Shown here piece by piece: positions 60,168 to 64,000 of a stretch of 64,000 bases of DNA. A model generated the notes under the pieces. It saw only the letters and a list, made by a program, of their open reading frames with translations. It did not search any database and had not been told where the DNA came from. The translations under genes were made by a program, and so were the position numbers. Each line of letters starts with the position of its first letter. The stretch's first letter is position 1. The stretch is from Sulfidibacter corallicola (GTDB taxonomy: Bacteria; Acidobacteriota; Holophagae; Acanthopleuribacterales; Acanthopleuribacteraceae), in NCBI RefSeq assembly GCF_017498545.1, contig NZ_CP071793.1, forward strand, positions 4,923,001 to 4,987,000, in the 5' to 3' direction.

Positions 60168-60264
60168 GGATTCGCACCCCGACCCTTGGCGCGTACACCC
60201 TTGACTTTCAATCAAGCTCGCATCCTGCTCGGATGCACCTCGCGCCAATCACTCGTGCGAATCC
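60168..60264 (+). ncRNA. Anticodon-loop RNA, array unit 3 (triplet TTC)
   Basis: A 97-nt unit. The closing helix GGATTCGCAC (60168-60177) pairs perfectly with GTGCGAATCC (60255-60264). The inner helix TTGGCGCG (60186-60193) pairs perfectly with CGCGCCAA (60241-60248). The anticodon-type arm is CTTGA-CTTTCAA-TCAAG (60200-60216) and the variable hairpin is GCATCC/GGATGC (60220-60236). ACC follows as in unit 1. It is the cleanest copy of the array. Confidence 0.87.
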
Positions 60265-60648
60265 ACCGATTCAGTCTCTGAACACTTGGGGCTCGGGCCC
60301 CGAGTTGTGGGTTTCCCTCGGCGCGGCATCGTCGAGGGCGCTTTCGGTTGCGGGTGGTTTCGTGTTCGTCGGTTCCGGGCCTCGCAGGACCTCTTGCGAG
60401 GCATGCGGTTACCGGTGCAGACGAAACCCCCGCTCCCGTTGGCGATTACCCCTGCCAACGCTTACTTCCGTACCGCGGTTCACGGGTTGAACCACTCATG
60501 ACAACCGGGACAGGACGATACAACGCGGTGCGGAAGTTCCACTTGGATAGCTCCCAAAGAGGCGGTCCATCTCGTTCCTTTCGAGGGCGGGTGGGCCGTC
60601 TCTCCCCGGAGAGCGATACCTCGGGAATCATCCTGGAGGGAATGCTTT

Positions 60649-61497
60649 ATGACGTATTCTATGAATGTTCTACACCAATTGAATCAATTGGCCGAAAGGG
60701 AGCGCGCCTTTCGCGCCCGCACCTTTCTGGCGCCCTGCCTGGCCGGAGGCGGTGTGCGTACGCGGGTGGACGGCCTGGTCTACCAGTTCCGCATCGACCC
60801 GAGCGACTTCGAGGGCTGGGGTCTGTTCCATCCCGACTCTTCGCGAACCGCAAAGGTGGTGGGCGAAGCCGAAATCGATCGGATCGAGGCCTACTTGAAT
60901 CTGTTTCCCCATTTCCGGCTGTTGCTGGTGGAGCGACTGGGTCGCGGCACCTGGCTGGCCTATCCGGTCAACGAGTCGGACATGCGCCAGCGAGTGGGCT
61001 CGGTTCAACCCCTCAAAATTCACCTGGTCCGCGACATGCGGTCATTCGATACGGTGCTTGCCGCTTGGGACGGCAGTCAGTTCTGGTTCGTGGGCGAGGA
61101 TCGCAAGGCCGATCCTCTGTTCGCTGAAACCCTGCGCCAGGCCGAGCGGGACGGCACTCGTCCTTCGCTCATCAAGGGCCGGGGTTTGACCTTGGAAATG
61201 ATGCTCGCCTACCAGTTGCGCTGGGTACGCCAGGAGGCCAAACGCAAACCGAAAAACCACGCGCGTTTGTGTGGCGCCTTGAGGTCGGCCGGTGCCGAGT
61301 TGGTCGACTTCCACGATCGGGACAACCACTGGGTGGTCACCTGGTCCACCGATCTTGGCGATTCGTTCACTTCAGCCGTGTGTAAAACCGATTTGACCGT
61401 GTTGTCGGCGGGTATTTGCCTGGATGACCGGGATAGAGACTTCGACTTGCAATCGCTGGTCGGGGTCGTCGAACGCAGTCCGGATTGGGCTCGTTAG
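60649..61497 (+). CDS. Uncharacterised protein of the Ro60/Y RNA locus
   Basis: A 282-residue soluble alpha/beta protein I cannot assign to a family. Notable segments: GLVYQFRIDPSDFEGWGLFH, IEAYLNLFPHFRLLLVERLG, LVRDMRSFDTVLAAWDGSQF, LTLEMMLAYQLRWVRQEAKR and FHDRDNHWVVTWSTDLGDSF. The middle helix LEMMLAYQLRW followed by a basic stretch could bind RNA. GGAGGG lies eight bases before ATG 60649. It sits between the RNA array and the E1-like gene (34-bp gap), so it is probably a dedicated component. Confidence 0.8.
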   Translation: MTYSMNVLHQLNQLAERERAFRARTFLAPCLAGGGVRTRVDGLVYQFRIDPSDFEGWGLFHPDSSRTAKVVGEAEIDRIEAYLNLFPHFRLLLVERLGRGTWLAYPVNESDMRQRVGSVQPLKIHLVRDMRSFDTVLAAWDGSQFWFVGEDRKADPLFAETLRQAERDGTRPSLIKGRGLTLEMMLAYQLRWVRQEAKRKPKNHARLCGALRSAGAELVDFHDRDNHWVVTWSTDLGDSFTSAVCKTDLTVLSAGICLDDRDRDFDLQSLVGVVERSPDWAR

Positions 61498-61531
61498 GGG
61501 CCTTCGGACATAGATCGGGAAAGGAGAGGTT

Positions 61532-62167
61532 ATGTCGTTTCACGAACACGAAGTTCAATATCGCGGGAAAAACGCCTTGCAGGTCATGACGACCTTCCCG
61601 ATCACGTTGTGCGGTGTGGGTGCGCTTGGCGCCAACCTCGCCGACCACCTGGCCCGCATGGGGTTCGCCCGCCTGACCTTGATCGACCGCGATCGCGTCG
61701 ATGCGCGCAACCTGTCGACCCAGCCCTATCAGCGTGGCGATGTGGGCGCGCTCAAGGCCCGCCTGATGGCCCACACCCTGTACCGCGCACTGGGGATCAA
61801 GGCCAAGGCGCTCGCTCAGGAGATGACGAAGGACAACGTCGGTCGCTTGCTGGCGGGAAGCGGCCTGGTCGTGGACCTGTTCGACAACGGTCCCAGCCGC
61901 GGCCTGGTGACGGAGTGGTGTCGCGAGTTCGACATGCCCTGTGTCCACGCCGGCATGGCCGACGCCTACGGCGAGGTCAGATGGAACGAGCACTACCGCG
62001 TTCCCACTGCGGCCCGGGGCGATGTCTGTGACTATCCCCTGGCTCGTAGCCTGGTGATGTTGACCGTATCCGTCGCGGCTGAAGTCATCACTCGCTTTGT
62101 GCTCACCGGCACCAAACAAAACTACACCCTGACCCTCGCGGACCTGACGATTCGCGAGGAAGGATGA
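61532..62167 (+). CDS. E1-like ThiF/MoeB/HesA-fold adenylating protein
   Basis: A 211-residue protein with the E1 nucleotide-binding fold: TLCGVGALGANLADHLARMG (GxGxxG), TLIDRDRVDARNLSTQPYQR (Asp and the conserved N-x-x-x-Q) and GDVGALKARLMA. It is shorter than ThiF (~245), lacks CxxC zinc pairs, and has no clearly placed catalytic Cys (candidates are in MPCVHAG and GDVCDYP). Such proteins activate C-terminal Gly of ubiquitin-like partners; the two small beta-grasp-like proteins at 57380 and 57814 are candidates. AAGGAGAGG precedes ATG 61532. It is the last gene before a terminator. Confidence 0.85.
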   Translation: MSFHEHEVQYRGKNALQVMTTFPITLCGVGALGANLADHLARMGFARLTLIDRDRVDARNLSTQPYQRGDVGALKARLMAHTLYRALGIKAKALAQEMTKDNVGRLLAGSGLVVDLFDNGPSRGLVTEWCREFDMPCVHAGMADAYGEVRWNEHYRVPTAARGDVCDYPLARSLVMLTVSVAAEVITRFVLTGTKQNYTLTLADLTIREEG

Positions 62168-62174
62168 ACTACCC

Positions 62175-62205
62175 GGGGATCGGACACGCGCCGATCCCCC
62201 TTTTT
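62175..62205 (+). terminator. Rho-independent terminator of the Ro60/Y RNA/E1 locus
   Basis: GGGGATCGG (62175-62183) pairs with CCGATCCCC (62191-62199) around a 7-nt loop, followed by C and five T. It lies 8 bp after the E1-like stop. Confidence 0.92.
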
Positions 62206-62221
62206 GTCTGGAATCCCGGGA

Positions 62222-62659
62222 TCAGGCTTCGAACAGGCGTGGGCCGCCGGTGAATTCCCAATCGTTGATGGGTTTCAGTTCGTCGCCGAACAGGCATTCG
62301 TCGAAGGCCTTGTCCGATACCACCCATTCGTAGCGATAGTCGCCCTCGAACAGTTCGGAATCCAGGTGAATGACGGCACCGAACCAATACAGGCGTCGCA
62401 ACAGTGCCTCGAATTTATCCAGCCAGGCTTCCCATTGCGTCTCCAGGCTCTCGAACGAACCGGCGAAGTGAATCACTTGGGAACGATGGGTTGCCGCCGC
62501 GGGCGCCACGTGAAACATATCGCGTACCAAAGCCGGGGACGCGTCGGTTTCGGGTAGGGTGGCCAGGATTTCCAGGTTGCGTGCGTGGTGGGGGTTCAGG
62601 GTCTCCAGTTCCAGCTCGCCGGCATCGATCATGCCGTAAATAATGGTTTCGTGCGTCAT
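62222..62659 (-). CDS. Uncharacterised acidic protein
   Basis: A 145-residue soluble protein of unknown family: MTHETIIYGMIDAGELELET, FHVAPAAATHRSQVIHFAGS, LDKFEALLRRLYWFGAVIHL, YRYEWVVSDKAFDECLFGDE. Acidic, rich in aromatic residues towards the C-terminus, no signal peptide. It is convergent with the E1-like gene and 80 bp from the HEAT-repeat gene on the same strand. It may be unrelated to the Ro60 locus. Confidence 0.7.
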   Translation of the reverse strand: MTHETIIYGMIDAGELELETLNPHHARNLEILATLPETDASPALVRDMFHVAPAAATHRSQVIHFAGSFESLETQWEAWLDKFEALLRRLYWFGAVIHLDSELFEGDYRYEWVVSDKAFDECLFGDELKPINDWEFTGGPRLFEA

Positions 62660-62739
62660 GTAATACGACCTCTGCAGGTGTGGTGGGGCAACGCATTATG
62701 TCACTACGACGGGGAGCCGGGCCAGTCAAAACTCGACGA

Positions 62740-64000
62740 TCAGTTGTTCGATTCCACCGAGCCGATGGAGGCTGCCGCTTCGCGGACCTCTTCATTCTTG
62801 TCGCGCGTGTACTTCGTGAGGATCGTATGCGCTTGGGGGTGCTTGCTGGCCGCCAGTGCCTTAGCCACTGCACCGCGGATCTTGGATTCTTCCTTGCTCT
62901 CGAACAGTTTGGTCTTGCTAAGCAATCGATCGAAAAAGGGAATCGTATCGACGCTGTCCAGACTGCCGATCAAGCTTAGGATTTCCAGGCGATCCTTGAG
63001 GTCTCCCTCCGGTTCGTAGAGGTTGGATACGAAACGCGCGTAGCTGGCTTGTTCACTGAGTTTGACGTACTGGAAGAGTTTCGAACGAAGGCTGCCGCTG
63101 GAACGTTTGAGCAGGGCCTTGCCCTTCTCCACCGCGGCGCGATCGTTGATCAGGAAGATACAGCGGTAGACCAGATCCAAAAGCCGGGTGTTCTTGTCTT
63201 CGAGCAGTTTCTCGAGGTAGGGCAGCAACTCCACCGGCGGGCTTTTGGCCATGATCGTCAACAAGTTGCGTTTGATGAACCAGGGTTCGCCCTGTTGAAT
63301 GGTGCGGTCCAGCTCCTTGAGCAACAAAGGGAAAATCATGGGTCCCATGCGCATGAGGATTTCCAGCAGGCGCCGGCGCACGGCCCGGTCCTCGGAAAGG
63401 AACAGGGCGTTCAACAGGGGATTGACGATGCCGAAGCCGTGCTGAATGAAAAGCGACTTCAGGTAGCGCGCCAATTTGGCCTCTTCCGCCTTGATCAGCT
63501 CCTCGATCACGCCCACATCCATGAACCGATCCAGTTCCTGGGAGACCATCTTCTGAATTTCGGGCGTTTGTCGGAGCGCCTCTTTGGCCAACAGGTCAAG
63601 CCCGTAGGCGAGGCGCACCAAATGATGATTTGCGCGCAGGTACTGCAGGATCTCGAGCAACGATTCCAAGTGGATGCGGTACAGCTCGGGTTCGGTGCAG
63701 CGGCTGAAATCCTTGGCGATGGTCTTCAAAATGGAGGAGATCGGCTTCAGCTTGTCTTCGCGAATCAGTGCCTGCACCACCACGTGGTAGCTGGAATAGG
63801 CCAGTCGCCGAACCTCGTAGTCCTTCGAGTGCATGTCCTTGCGCATCAGGGTCAGCGACTCTGCCACTTTCTTCAGCTTGTGGTCCTTGATGAACTTGAC
63901 CATCGAATGGAGCAGGGTTTCGTAATCTTCGTTGGAGATGAACAAATGAACGGCGGGACGTTGACCTTGCGATTCCTGCTTCTGGCGCACGAAATCCTGA
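62740..64000 (-). CDS. HEAT-repeat protein (5' end beyond window)
   Basis: At least 416 residues of alpha-helical repeats with HEAT-like periodicity (e.g. HGFGIVNPLLNALFLSEDRA, VRRRLLEILMRMGPMIFPLL, LPYLEKLLEDKNTRLLDLVY), ending with a charged SVESNN tail. The frame stays open through a GTG at 63990 to the window edge, so the true start is probably outside. Probably a protein- or nucleic-acid-binding scaffold. No catalytic domain is seen. Confidence 0.8.
   Translation of the reverse strand, partial: QDFVRQKQESQGQRPAVHLFISNEDYETLLHSMVKFIKDHKLKKVAESLTLMRKDMHSKDYEVRRLAYSSYHVVVQALIREDKLKPISSILKTIAKDFSRCTEPELYRIHLESLLEILQYLRANHHLVRLAYGLDLLAKEALRQTPEIQKMVSQELDRFMDVGVIEELIKAEEAKLARYLKSLFIQHGFGIVNPLLNALFLSEDRAVRRRLLEILMRMGPMIFPLLLKELDRTIQQGEPWFIKRNLLTIMAKSPPVELLPYLEKLLEDKNTRLLDLVYRCIFLINDRAAVEKGKALLKRSSGSLRSKLFQYVKLSEQASYARFVSNLYEPEGDLKDRLEILSLIGSLDSVDTIPFFDRLLSKTKLFESKEESKIRGAVAKALAASKHPQAHTILTKYTRDKNEEVREAAASIGSVESNN

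Larger units (their letters stand above)
59610..60648 (+). other. 1-kb non-coding region packed with structured RNA
   Basis: It lies between the Ro60-like gene and the next operon gene on the same strand. It contains the hairpin at 59659, a degenerate unit at 59710-59767 (CGAGGGC/GCCCTCG closing a GGCGGA/TCCGCC hairpin), and a 7-bp hairpin ACGAGTT/AACTCGT (59902-59925). The three anticodon-loop RNAs (59926-60264) follow. Beyond them are CCCTCG/CGAGGG (60315-60338), a GGTTTCGT/ACGAAACC helix (60356-60428) enclosing CCTCGCA/TGCGAGG, and CGTTGGC/GCCAACG (60437-60460). No convincing protein frame exists here. Confidence 0.8.

Noticed and set aside
59926-60264. CRISPR array
   Set aside because: The units are 94-98-nt self-folding RNAs with covarying helices, not short identical repeats with unique spacers, and no cas genes are present.
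62504-62519. parS-like word CCACGTGAAACA
   Set aside because: Only one half-site matches, with four mismatches overall, and it lies inside a coding region.

Overview
The window (about 57% G+C) is the replication-origin neighbourhood of a Gram-negative chromosome. Outer-membrane features (YidC with a large periplasmic domain, a LolA-like protein, a porin-like barrel, RND export), a bactofilin, several sigma-54 activators and the compact order rpmH-rnpA-yidC-jag / dnaA-oriC-dnaN-recF-gyrB-gyrA / mnmE-mnmG-parA-parB suggest an Acidobacteriota- or deltaproteobacteria-like organism. The exact taxon cannot be fixed from the sequence.

Layout. 1-6.3 kb: a truncated response regulator, a sigma-54 activator with a cysteine-rich PAS domain, a TgpA-type transglutaminase and galU. 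6.7-9.4 kb (minus): rpmH-rnpA-yidC-jag with a clear terminator. 10-19.6 kb (plus): dnaA, an oriC with at least five TTTTCCACA boxes plus an AT-rich stretch, dnaN, recF, gyrB, gyrA and a transaldolase, closed by a terminator. A perfect parS palindrome lies at 19692, and two identical imperfect copies lie at 707 and 6480. 19.8-27.2 kb: mnmE, mnmG, parA, parB, bactofilin, accD, folC. 27.3-32 kb: CheY, a GAF-PAS protein, a PspF-like activator, ftsEX. 32.1-37.7 kb (minus): a two-gene operon of a 983-residue uncharacterised protein and a vertebrate-type peptidylarginine deiminase with all four catalytic residues. 38-44.3 kb: a DUF2892 protein, an RND/LolA-like/porin operon and a GNAT acetyltransferase. 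44.6-55.5 kb: a MoxR-DUF58-VWA operon with an embedded ABC transporter. 55.8-57.1 kb: a DEDDh exonuclease, a compact strong-promoter/strong-terminator unit and a small acidic protein.

The most unusual region is 57.3-62.2 kb. It encodes two small paralogous beta-grasp-like proteins flanking a bacterial Y RNA. In that RNA a complete tRNA body is written in permuted order (T arm, acceptor, D arm) and mounted on a two-part stem. It continues with a Ro60-like TROVE/VWA protein and then a 1-kb non-coding region holding three tandem structured RNAs of 94-98 nt. Each of these displays a canonical 7-nt anticodon loop (C-T-NNN-A-A) with a different triplet (GTT, CGC, TTC) on the same CTTGA/TCAAG stem. 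A 282-residue orphan protein and an E1-like ThiF-fold enzyme follow, then a terminator. The Y RNA carries the same CTTGA/TCAAG anticodon stem but is open exactly where the anticodon loop should be, so the array RNAs contain the part the Y RNA lacks. I propose this as a Ro60 / Y RNA / ubiquitin-like conjugation locus with an anticodon-cassette array. The structures are visible in the sequence; the function is inference.

The right edge holds an unrecognised minus-strand protein and a partial HEAT-repeat protein.
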